Positions 19,887 to 28,100 of a stretch of 64,000 nucleotides of DNA are shown in pieces. The position numbers were made by a program, and so were the translations under genes. The DNA comes from Tritrichomonas musculus (taxonomy: Eukaryota > Parabasalia > Tritrichomonadida > Tritrichomonadidae): the NCBI GenBank assembly GCA_039105265.1, contig JAPFFF010000049.1, positions 124,001 to 188,000 of the forward strand. The letters are read 5' to 3'. Under the pieces are notes generated by a model. The model had not been told where the DNA came from and made no database searches. It saw nothing but the letters and a program-made list of their open reading frames with translations. The number at the start of each line of letters is the position of its first letter. Within the stretch, counting starts at the first letter, position 1.

Positions 19887-20182
19887 ATGTTCTATCTTAT
19901 ACAACGACATATTTCAATATTTTTCGGGTGTAGAATTCAAAAAACACCATTAGAAAGCTCAAAAACTACTCCATACCTTGGAAATAATCTTTAAATCTGA
20001 TGGTGTGGTCATTTGTATAGTGTTGTATAAAAATATTGAAAAACGGCAATGTACTTGAACTTGAGGGACGGGGGTGGGAAATTAGCTAATGTAGATAGGG
20101 TGTACTTACGATAGGTTTTTCAGTAGGTATTTGACCGGGTAGCGAGGCCCAAGCGAAGGTGTACCTGAGCTTGGTGGCGAGC
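19887..20182. other. Junction between element 1 and the GC-rich element
   Basis: No gene is supportable. Base composition changes from AT-rich to GC-richer near 20050. TTATACAAC and CAATATTTTT appear on both strands at about 19905-19945 and 20020-20040, a weak inverted repeat. Confidence 0.5.
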
Positions 20183-20228
20183 AGTGTAGGCGGTGTCTCA
20201 TACTTCGCCACCGCCTATACTATACTAC
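20183..20228. repeat. Terminus-like hairpin at the left edge of the GC-rich element
   Basis: AGTGTAGGCGGTG (20183-20195) pairs with CACCGCCTATACT (20209-20221) with one mismatch around a 13-base loop, and ATACTACT follows. The pieces resemble the Polinton end of element 2 (AGTAGTATATAGG / CCTATATACTACT). It may be the left end of the GC-rich element or the right end of element 1. Confidence 0.5.
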
Positions 20229-20301
20229 TCCATTACGGACCTCTAAACGAGTTTTCCACCCACGGCCATCTCCACTGCTCCAACAGCTTATCGGAAACAA
20301 C

Positions 20302-20433
20302 ATGGATTTCGATAATGAGACAACATTTTGGTCTCAGAAGTGGAGTTCATCGTCCCCGGATACCTCCGACACCGAAATGCCTCAAACGATTTCTCTATCG
20401 ATTTTTTATCCCGTAGTTATACACATAAGATGA
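20302..20433 (+). CDS. Small 43-aa ORF of the GC-rich element
   Basis: MDFDNETTFWSQKW followed by a Ser/Thr/Asp/Pro-rich stretch and a hydrophobic tail (SLSIFYPVVIHI) that could be a membrane anchor. Its stop overlaps the next ATG (ATGA), the tight spacing of an operon-like pair. Function unknown; the call rests on this overlap and on local composition. Confidence 0.4.
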   Translation: MDFDNETTFWSQKWSSSSPDTSDTEMPQTISLSIFYPVVIHIR

Positions 20434-20669
20434 GCTCCTACGACAGTGAAGATGTATTCGAAGCTATCGACATCTCTGAAGTTCATTCAGTCAACGACAT
20501 CATCGAATTCATTGAAGACTACTTTGGTGATGAGATAGAGCTCGATGTTGAGGTTGAAAACGAATCCGATTTCGACAGACTCTTAAACGTAGCCTACGAC
20601 GACGATATCGGCATGGACAGAAAGATCGAAGCCATCAAGACCATTATCGGATTGGTGTTGGATGACTAA
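20430..20669 (+). CDS. Small acidic 79-aa protein of the GC-rich element
   Basis: The ATG at 20430 (MSSYDSEDVFEAIDISEV) is chosen over an upstream non-ATG start because it has the ATGAG context of this element. Very acidic: about a third of residues are Asp or Glu, with predicted helices. No domain is recognised. Acidic small proteins can be DNA mimics or chaperones for basic core proteins, but nothing here proves that. Confidence 0.55.
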   Translation: MSSYDSEDVFEAIDISEVHSVNDIIEFIEDYFGDEIELDVEVENESDFDRLLNVAYDDDIGMDRKIEAIKTIIGLVLDD

Positions 20670-20734
20670 ATCGGATCTTCATTTTTGGGGTCCGTCCCCG
20701 GATTAATCGAATCCCAATGTTTTGCTTCTCCTAA

Positions 20735-20796
20735 ATGAGTTACCGCAGAGATATCCAAGCGAATGAACAGACCCATTTACCGCTTGAAACGACGTA
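20735..20796 (+). pseudogene. 5' piece of the gene interrupted by element 2
   Basis: An ATG in the typical CCTAAATGAG context opens a frame that runs straight into the GACGTA target site at 20791-20796, where element 2 begins. The rest of this gene lies beyond element 2, from 43562. Insertion of one Polinton into another is the simplest reading. Confidence 0.75.
20791..20796. repeat. 6-bp target-site duplication GACGTA, left copy of two
   Basis: GACGTA at 20791-20796 is repeated exactly at 43556-43561, just outside the two TIRs. Six-base duplications are the hallmark of Polinton integration. It fixes the ends of element 2 to the base. Confidence 0.95.
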
Positions 20797-22038
20797 AGTA
20801 GTATATAGGTGCTCGGCACTGCAGGGGATAAACCAAACTACTGCAAGATAGCAACCGTTAATCTAAACATAAAGATGAAAGCCATTATCAAACTCCTGCA
20901 TTTACTCAACTTCTGAAATTATTTTGATTTTTTATCTTTAATGAAATGAGACCCTGCACCACATCGATTGAACAATTTTTGAAGGATACAATTGATATTA
21001 AATATAATGAACTTGATTGTGATGTACCTAAGAGTGAAAGCAAGTTTTATGTGAAAGCAACAAAGGAACAATTTGATGAATTCTTTAATAAATATGATGC
21101 TGTAGTGTATGAATACCCTAATGACATGGCTGTTTACGGACAAGTTAAGTTTTATTTTAAGAAGAACCCCAAAAGAGTAATGAACGCGTTTGTTGATGCA
21201 TTTTATAGATGTCCGCACAACGGATTTTCGAAAGTTAGGAACATTACAGCTGAAGGTCCTGATGAAGATAAAGCAAAGAAACATGAAGAAGAGAGACAAA
21301 ATAAAGAGGATGCATTGAGAGAATCGATGAAGGCTGAAGGTTGTGAATTGATTTCTAAATATACGACTGCAAATGCTGATGTGTTTTATTTGTTTGAAGG
21401 ATTTGAATACAAAACAAGACCAACTAAATGGAATGCAGGACACAGACCACACAAAGCAAAATGCATTCGATACACACCAAATTATGTGAGGAAAGTATTT
21501 AAAGATGCTGGTTGTATTCTATTAACTGAATACAAGAACCAAAAGACTAAATTGAGATATTTATATGAAGGTAAGGAATATGAAGTTTATTTTAATGATT
21601 GGTTGTATTATGGAAGCCGTCCACATCTTGGCATTAAGCGTTCTTTCTTTACTGAAACATAAATGAATCCTTTATTAATGTTTTATTTTTGTGGGCAGGG
21701 GATTAAAAAATGACCCCTCGTCATAGGATTTACAGACCCCAAACCTCAGCGCCATGACTCAAAAAATTGCCACTTTTTCAAAATTAGCCCCTCATTTCAT
21801 TCAAAAATCGGGTAGACACTTTTGAATTGTCATCTTTGAATCTTCATCTTTGAACTTGTTTAGTAGTATATATCAGTCGGTTTCCGTCGAGCTAAAGCCC
21901 GCCGTCAACACGACTAATGAACAAAAATAATATGAACTCATTTAATGATTACCATCAATTGATGTTTCATTTATTAGACAATTCATTTAATTCATTCTCA
22001 AGTTGATGAACTTTATTTTTGAGACTGTTGATGTCTTC
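20797..22038 (+). repeat. Left TIR of element 2 (1242 bp)
   Basis: Reverse complement of 42314-43555 wherever I compared. It contains the full TIR gene at 20946-21662, then about 375 bp of noncoding sequence with a second terminus-like motif AGTAGTATATA at 21862. The inner edge copies the last 72 bases of the coiled-coil gene that ends at 42385 on the other side. Confidence 0.95.
20946..21662 (+). CDS. TIR-encoded protein, left copy (238 aa)
   Basis: 238 residues, ATG at 20946, encoded wholly inside the TIR and therefore present twice. The N-terminal half carries KATKEQFDEFFNKYDAVVYEYP and VYGQVKFYF. A charged helix (EDKAKKHEEERQNKED) follows, then two copies of a motif of about 50 residues built as AGC-LLxxYxxxxxxLxYLYEGxxY / EGCELISKYTTANADVFYLFEG. 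The repeat resembles small DNA-binding modules seen in phage-type endonuclease-associated domains, but I cannot assign it. A truncated relative opens element 3 (47970-48251). A gene in each TIR may act on the element ends or serve early after entry; this is inference. Confidence 0.8.
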   Translation: MRPCTTSIEQFLKDTIDIKYNELDCDVPKSESKFYVKATKEQFDEFFNKYDAVVYEYPNDMAVYGQVKFYFKKNPKRVMNAFVDAFYRCPHNGFSKVRNITAEGPDEDKAKKHEEERQNKEDALRESMKAEGCELISKYTTANADVFYLFEGFEYKTRPTKWNAGHRPHKAKCIRYTPNYVRKVFKDAGCILLTEYKNQKTKLRYLYEGKEYEVYFNDWLYYGSRPHLGIKRSFFTET

Positions 22039-22074
22039 AATGACGTTTTTATTTTTTAATTTCATGATAAAGAC
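21663..22074. other. TIR interior without gene
   Basis: Contains a TTTTATTTTTG box at about 21679, the internal terminus-like motif AGTAGTATATA at 21862 and the TIR inner boundary at 22038. No coding support. Confidence 0.6.
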
Positions 22075-22533
22075 ATGACAACACCAAAGGTTTATGATTA
22101 CATCAATTCACTTATTGATATGTTGGATGAATCAGAGAAGTTCAAACAATGTGATTTCTCAATTCTGTGTGATAGATATCCAATACCTTGTGGAAAGGCT
22201 GCATATAAAGCTAAAGTGTTGTACATATCATTGAAGAACAAAGAGAATGCATTTAAACGATTCTATCACGACAAGATAGTCGACCTCGGGCTCGAATATA
22301 TAACACTTACATCAAATGTTAGAAGAAGGATATCAACAACGTCAATTGAGTTCTTCGTTGAAGGTTCAAGTGAAGAACAATCATTTAAAGAATATAAGTA
22401 TTATAATTACAGTATCAGAAAGGCAACAGATAAGAAAACAAAAGAACTCATCGAACAGATGAGACAAAAATATAATATCAATACACCTCAACTGTTTGTT
22501 GGTGTTCAACAACAAATTGTATTAGATGAATGA
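22075..22533 (+). CDS. Conserved Polinton protein, about 150 aa (element 2 copy)
   Basis: 152 residues; homolog of 387-836 and 48477-48929 (KVYDYINSLIDML, SILCDRYPI, KVLYISLKN, SNVRRRI, QQQIVL). The gene lies immediately inside the left TIR, as in element 3, and its end overlaps the convergent ATPase gene by 12 bp. The position nearest the end is conserved, so it may be expressed first. Function unknown. Confidence 0.85.
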   Translation: MTTPKVYDYINSLIDMLDESEKFKQCDFSILCDRYPIPCGKAAYKAKVLYISLKNKENAFKRFYHDKIVDLGLEYITLTSNVRRRISTTSIEFFVEGSSEEQSFKEYKYYNYSIRKATDKKTKELIEQMRQKYNINTPQLFVGVQQQIVLDE

Positions 22534-23436
22534 AAGGTTATTAGTTCGAACATTGACTAAAACGAATTGATGTGCTTTCATTGTTCTGTATCGATTCCAT
22601 AACTCTTCGAACTCTATTGGGAATGGAACTTGTTGATATATGTAGCCAAGTTTCTGTCGTGAATAACCACTAAAGATGAAGAATGATGTTGCATTATTTT
22701 TCCATTCTGTTGTTAAAGCTTTGAAGAACTGAATGTTAACGAATATGATTAGATTCTTGTGTCGAAGCTGACTAATGGTATTGATAAAATAGGATGATTT
22801 AATTAGTTTCGATTTCAAAAAGTCCTCACAAAGAATGATAGTATTTAGCGGTTTATTTGGTTGACCTAGTTTATTGATATGAAGAAACTCAAACATATCG
22901 TTTAACTTCTTTTCATTGATTACTATTTTTGGTGTTGATGAATATTTGTTATACAATTCTTTATATAAATCAAGCTGTTTAAGATATTCTTCAGCATTGC
23001 TGTCAGCAACAGTTTTTATTGGTAGCTGTATCAATTCGCGTTGACTTTCGAATGTAGCATCGTTAATTGTTCCGTTTCGTGATACATAAACAATTAAATG
23101 AAAGCCAGCGTTCTTCATTCGAGACATTTGAATAACATCTCGTAGCATTATATGACTCTTTCCTTTACCTTGCTGACCAACGAGTATGTTCAATGAATTG
23201 TAATATGAATAGATACCGTTTGCGATTGGTCTGATTGATTCATTCTTTATTTTTGATTCATTGCGTTGATAAGCTTTATTCATCTCATCATCAATATTAA
23301 ATGTCTTTTCATTAACTGTTGGTCTGAATGATTCATAGTCAAATGCAAAACTCATTTGGTCATCATCATAATCAGAGCTATTAGAAAATAAAACCTCTTT
23401 ATAATTAAACTGAGTGGGTTTCATGAAACCTTTCAT
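22522..23436 (-). CDS. FtsK/HerA-type genome-packaging ATPase
   Basis: 304 residues. Walker A GQQGKGKSH is near residue 86, Walker B NTIILCED near residue 200, and a sensor-like LRHKNLIIFVNIQ segment follows, as in A32-like packaging ATPases of Polintons, adenovirus-like viruses and poxviruses. It would drive DNA into the capsid. The N-terminal 80 residues are acidic and Ser/Asp rich. Two ATGs (23436 and 23424) fit; the element 3 copy starts like the inner one (MxPTxF). The small membrane protein gene lies just upstream, 24 bp away on the same strand. Confidence 0.9.
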   Translation of the reverse strand: MKGFMKPTQFNYKEVLFSNSSDYDDDQMSFAFDYESFRPTVNEKTFNIDDEMNKAYQRNESKIKNESIRPIANGIYSYYNSLNILVGQQGKGKSHIMLRDVIQMSRMKNAGFHLIVYVSRNGTINDATFESQRELIQLPIKTVADSNAEEYLKQLDLYKELYNKYSSTPKIVINEKKLNDMFEFLHINKLGQPNKPLNTIILCEDFLKSKLIKSSYFINTISQLRHKNLIIFVNIQFFKALTTEWKNNATSFFIFSGYSRQKLGYIYQQVPFPIEFEELWNRYRTMKAHQFVLVNVRTNNLSFI

Positions 23437-23460
23437 TTCTTTAGTTTTCGTTAAAGCTCT

Positions 23461-23592
23461 TCATGAATACATTTTTGTTCTTATCTCTTCACTGAGTTCT
23501 GGTTCTTTGTCAGGAATCATTAATGATACTTCAACAAGCTTCACTAAAAATAAACCTGTTAATAATGAAACAACTAATATTTCATATATCAT
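23461..23592 (-). CDS. Small membrane protein, 43 aa, next to ATPase
   Basis: ATG at 23592. MIYEILVVSLLTGLFLVKLV forms one N-terminal membrane segment, followed by a short tail ending PELSEEIRTKMYS. The element 3 gene at 63450-63611 has the same plan and nearly the same tail, also directly before its ATPase gene, so this short frame is real. A role at an internal membrane, or as a packaging-vertex anchor, is possible. Confidence 0.7.
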   Translation of the reverse strand: MIYEILVVSLLTGLFLVKLVEVSLMIPDKEPELSEEIRTKMYS

Positions 23593-23602
23593 TTATTAGT
23601 CT

Positions 23603-24187
23603 TTAAATTGTTAACTTTAATGATATACCATATTTGATGAACTGTGAATAAATATTATTATAACAATACTTGAATTCTTCTGTTTTATTGTCTTTTGTTA
23701 TCAATATCTTTGATATCTTCATTAATTCTTTATCATTTGATGAAATACAACCGCATGAAGCTTCACATTCATCAATAACGAGTTCAACTTTATCTGCTTG
23801 AGTTAATAGTTTAATCATATTCATCAACAAATCACTTTTACAAATAAGATATGAATTAATTCTCAACGGATTATTCTCATACATTTCAATAATCATTTCA
23901 AGGAATTTATTTTTGATTTCGAGCTCATCAAGTTCATTTCCTAAGTCTATTATTCCACGGTCTCGAATAAGATTGTTTGTTTGAGGTATTGATTGAGATG
24001 TTCCACTCATCTGTGGTATAGTAAAATTTGTGGCTTGAGATGATTGAGGTAATGGTTGAACTGATGGATAATCAACTGGTTGAATTGGTCTTTGATTCTT
24101 TGGTTGAATCTTGATGTTGATATTGGTATTCTGTTCTTGTTTAACTGATGCATCGTTCTCGGATGATAGAATTCGAGCTTTATTCAT
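23603..24187 (-). CDS. Conserved Polinton protein (190-aa family), element 2 copy
   Basis: 194 residues starting at the ATG at 24187 (MNKARILSSENDASVK), supported by the near-identical start of the element 3 copy; the upstream codons begin at TTG. The N-terminal half is Gln/Pro/Asn-rich and looks disordered. The C-terminal half has FLEMIIEMYENNPLRINSY, a cysteine cluster CEASCGC and YNNIYSQFIKY. The order 190-aa gene, membrane protein, ATPase is the same in element 3. A TTTTATTTTTG box lies about 25 bp before the start. Confidence 0.8.
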   Translation of the reverse strand: MNKARILSSENDASVKQEQNTNINIKIQPKNQRPIQPVDYPSVQPLPQSSQATNFTIPQMSGTSQSIPQTNNLIRDRGIIDLGNELDELEIKNKFLEMIIEMYENNPLRINSYLICKSDLLMNMIKLLTQADKVELVIDECEASCGCISSNDKELMKISKILITKDNKTEEFKYCYNNIYSQFIKYGISLKLTI

Positions 24188-24251
24188 TTTAAAGTTATTC
24201 GTTTTAAACAAAAATAAAACAACATTAATGATGAGTCATTCATTGAATCAA

Positions 24252-24497
24252 TTACAAAGTCATTTGTTCAGCTGATTTGATACGTTCATCAATAGCTCTT
24301 AATTGTATTTTGATTGATTCAATATCATTAAATAGTTGTTTATATATCGACAATATGTGAATCATCTTATCAAACTTTCCGTTTAATGCATCATCTTCAG
24401 AATTCATGCATTCATTGAATATCTTATCCTTTACCCTTCTAAACTGAGCGTGTAAAGCTGAAGAATCACAACTCAAACCATTAAGTGCACTATTCAT
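24252..24497 (-). CDS. Small 81-aa helical protein
   Basis: 81 residues, ATG at 24497, preceded within 20 bp by a TTTTATTTTTG box. It is predicted almost wholly helical, with heptad-like hydrophobics in the second half (IHILSIYKQLFNDIESIKI). It lies on the same strand between the 168-aa and 194-aa genes. No relative is identified in the other elements; function unknown. Confidence 0.6.
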   Translation of the reverse strand: MNSALNGLSCDSSALHAQFRRVKDKIFNECMNSEDDALNGKFDKMIHILSIYKQLFNDIESIKIQLRAIDERIKSAEQMTL

Positions 24498-24534
24498 TTA
24501 AACCAAAAATAAAACTTCAAAAGATTCAATGAAT

Positions 24535-25041
24535 TCAAATCAATTGTGGTCTTCTTTGATTGTTATTGTTATTATTGTTATTGTTATCATTGTCATCATT
24601 GTCATGAGTCTGTTGCCTTTTCAATGTGAGAATCTTGTTAACCATGTACGTTGATATATCTATGTTTAAATGCTTTTTGATTAATAGTTTTGTGTATGAT
24701 GCTTGTTTATGTGCTGGCAACTTATTAATTTCATTCATTCGTTCTTCATCAAGGAACTGTATAACTAATTCACGTTCATGAGTGTTTAAGAACTTTGATG
24801 AATTGAATATGGAGCGCTTTGGTTTATCACTTTTTGGTGTTATATCATTCAATAAACTATTTTGTTCTGAGAAATGGGGTAGATTTTCATCATCTGATGA
24901 TGAATCATTATTGTCATTGTCAAATGAAACGTTATTCACAAGGTTCCTGAAAGCTTCATTATCATCTGATTTAGCAATCAATATCGTTAACAAATGACGG
25001 ATTGCATCAACATGTTTCAATATCTCTATTAATTCTGTCAT
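24535..25041 (-). CDS. Conserved Polinton protein, 168 aa, with Asn-rich tail
   Basis: The ATG at 25041 (MTELIEILKHVDAIRHLLTIL) is chosen over a TTG further upstream because the element 3 homolog (48957-49391) starts the same way. Layout: N-terminal helix, acidic disordered middle (SSSDDENLP), then a conserved C-terminal domain (ELVIQFLDEERMNEI ... LIKKHLNIDISTYMVNKI) that looks helix-turn-helix-like. An Asp/Asn homopolymer tail follows. A DNA-binding regulator is plausible. It is divergent from the polymerase gene with an 86-bp spacer. Confidence 0.7.
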   Translation of the reverse strand: MTELIEILKHVDAIRHLLTILIAKSDDNEAFRNLVNNVSFDNDNNDSSSDDENLPHFSEQNSLLNDITPKSDKPKRSIFNSSKFLNTHERELVIQFLDEERMNEINKLPAHKQASYTKLLIKKHLNIDISTYMVNKILTLKRQQTHDNDDNDNNNNNNNNNQRRPQLI

Positions 25042-25127
25042 TTCAATGAAATAAAAAACCTGAATTATTTTTTTTGATTTAACATTTTTCAAATTTCAAA
25101 TAATTTGATTTTTTAATTATATCATAA

Positions 25128-28100
25128 ATGAGTTCTCGTTATTACTATAGAAAAGATACCAAATCATTTGTTATTGAACAAATCAGGTATATCAATAATG
25201 AACTTCAATTAAAACCTCGTTTGTCAACATCTAAACCTAGTGATTATGATGTTAAACACTTCAAATCAATCTTAGAAAACTATCTAACTTCATTCGGTTT
25301 TAGAGAACATGAAGGTGATAGAATCAATGATACAACAATATTAGCTTTCGTCAATAGAATGAAGAAAGAAGCAGAAGAACAAGAAGAAGAGGAGGAAGAG
25401 GAACAATTTGAAGAAGAAGAACAAGATGATGAACAAAAACTAAAACAAAAACAAATCGAGGACAACATTAAAATTGCTCATGATGCACTCAACAAAGCCC
25501 TTCAATTAATTAAATCTGAAAATATATTATTGAGACCATTACCACCAAAGACAAACAAACAACCTCAACGATATGAAGATATTCGATTCAACAATGAAAA
25601 TGCTGAATTAATTGAATACATCAAAAAGTTTGGCTATAAAGGTGTTCATTCAAAACATGATTCATATTTCATAATCAATGAACCTGAAAACTTTGATGAA
25701 GCCGTCGAAGCATGCAGTCATTTCATTGACCAATTCCCAAATGATAGTGAAAAGGTTGAACGATTAGATGAAGACAGTAAAGAACCAATCAAAATATATT
25801 ACAAAAACGGAGTTTCATCAATTGAAGACATCAATGAATATTTAACTGAGACAGTGTTTAAACAAGAAGTGAAACCGTTCAAAATATATTTTCAATTGAC
25901 AGGCATATTTGAGATACCGCCCAAGAATGAAAACGAAAGATATACGTATGAAGCAAGTGAAATCAAATGGAAGAACTATAAATCATCAATTCCGATAATA
26001 GTTAGAGAGAGTAAAGATATTGATAAAGTTAAACTGTATGTTGAATCAAAAATACATGAATATGAAACCACTACTTCAAACATCAAATTGTGTATTGTTT
26101 GGTCAGTATCGTTTACAATTTCACGAGTCGTTAAGATAACGGGTAAGATTGATGAAGTTTCAGAATTGTTTGGCAAAAATAAATATATCATTATTGATAA
26201 CGTTGATGATTGTTTGTGTTGGTATCGATTTCTTGCTTGTTGTTTGAATAAAGAATTAATGAAAAGACCTTTTACAATCTCAGACCGAACAGCAGCAGCA
26301 AAGAAAATATTATGTGATGAACACGGTTTGAGCTATACAAAGAAACCTTCAAAAGCAGCAAAGCAATTCATCAACTCGTTTAAAGGTATCACGATTGAAG
26401 AAATGAAAGAATCAGCCAAGAAGCATAACATCAATGTCAACATTTATGAATACAACCAAACTGAAACAGATAAAAAAGGCTTTTTCGATTTACAAGACCA
26501 ATGGCATAACACTGACGATAACAATAAAACGTTTTCAGCCCTGTTGTATTCAAAGGATAAGATACTTCACATAATGTACATCATCAACGCTGAAGCATTA
26601 ACAAATATTCATATTTGTCCTCATTGTGGTTCATACATTCACAAAGGAAATCACAATATTGACAGATTCAACAGACATGTAGATAAATGTGATGGCAAAT
26701 TCAAAAAGGATTTCATACCTTCACGAGAAGCTTTACCATATTGTCCACACATTTTAAACAATCCTGTTTATTTGTATTGTCTTTCATATGAACTTGAATG
26801 GAAGCCAACAAAGCATTATATCACTTATGATTTTGAAACAATGGAACAAAAGATTGAAAAGAAAGTCAGTGATAAATCAGTTATCAATTCTCGATTGATT
26901 CCTTTGAGTGTTTCATCATGTGTGAAGCTTGATAAAGGATTGATAACAAAGAACTTTGATATAAGAACAAATGACTTCATTGCCAAATGGATTGACTGGT
27001 TATTTGTTGCTGGCTGTGATGTGTATGCTGATAAGTTGAATCATTTAAAATCATTCATTAAAGATAAATCGGAAGAAGAACTCAATAAAATAGATTCATC
27101 ATTGAAAACAATAACAGTATTCGGTTTTAATTCATCACGATTTGATTCAAACTTATTCAAAGAGCAATTGATTAAAAATCATTGGTCAATCGATAGCGGA
27201 ATGATTGGAACTGCTACATCATTGAAACAATTCATATTGAAGTCATCAAAGTACCCTATTCGATTGAGGTTCATTGACGCACAAGCATTTGTTGCTGGAG
27301 GAACACTCAAACAGTTTGGAATCGATTTTGGCGGTATATCTAACAGTTCGAAAGGTGTCTTTCCTTATGAAGCAATCAACAGTGAAAATTATAATGAAGT
27401 GTTGTCAAAGAGTGAACCATTTGAATATGAAGACTTTTACAGTTATCTCAATCAAAAGAATCCTTTAACAAAAGCTGATTATGAAGAGTATTTGATTGAT
27501 TCAAAGAGGTTTGCAACACGTTGGGATTATTTGTTATCATACAATGACAATGATGTTGAAATGATGATTAAACCTATTGACAACCTTATTCAAATGAATG
27601 CTGAATATAAAGTTGATTTGATTAGCAATCTTTCGTTATCAAAGAATGCTTCATGTATCAAATATGCTCTTGCTTACAAAGATTTCAACCCGAAGAACGA
27701 CTATGAAATCATCAACAAGATGAATACATTCAAACCAACAATGAAATGGTGGTTAAATAAATGTGATAATTATCGAAAGCAAGACATGAAACATAATTTT
27801 TGCTCGCAAAAAGGCGATTCATCGCTTCAATCAAATCAAAATCAACGAGATATTTCAAAATGTGTTAGTGAAAAGGATTTCGAAGCATTCATGAAATTGT
27901 ATGAATCAAATGAAACAGGTAAATGTCATTTATGTGGTGAACACTTTACTTACAACAACAAACCGACACTTGACCGAATAGATAACAATAAAGGACATCA
28001 GATTGATAACTGTTTACTTGCTTGTGCTGAATGTAATCGTTTACGACAACGTGATGACGACAAGATAACAAGAACCAAAATACAATTGAAAAAATTCTGC

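Noticed and set aside
20159-20416. 85-codon plus-strand open frame
   Set aside because: It spans the terminus-like hairpin and overlaps the better supported 43-aa and 79-aa frames; start and composition are not gene-like.
20919-21452. 177-codon antisense frame over the TIR gene (and its twin at 42900-43433)
   Set aside because: Cys/Phe/Ile-rich shadow of the TIR gene, without independent support.
23414-23599. 61-codon plus-strand open frame
   Set aside because: Antisense shadow of the conserved 43-aa membrane protein gene (23461-23592, minus).
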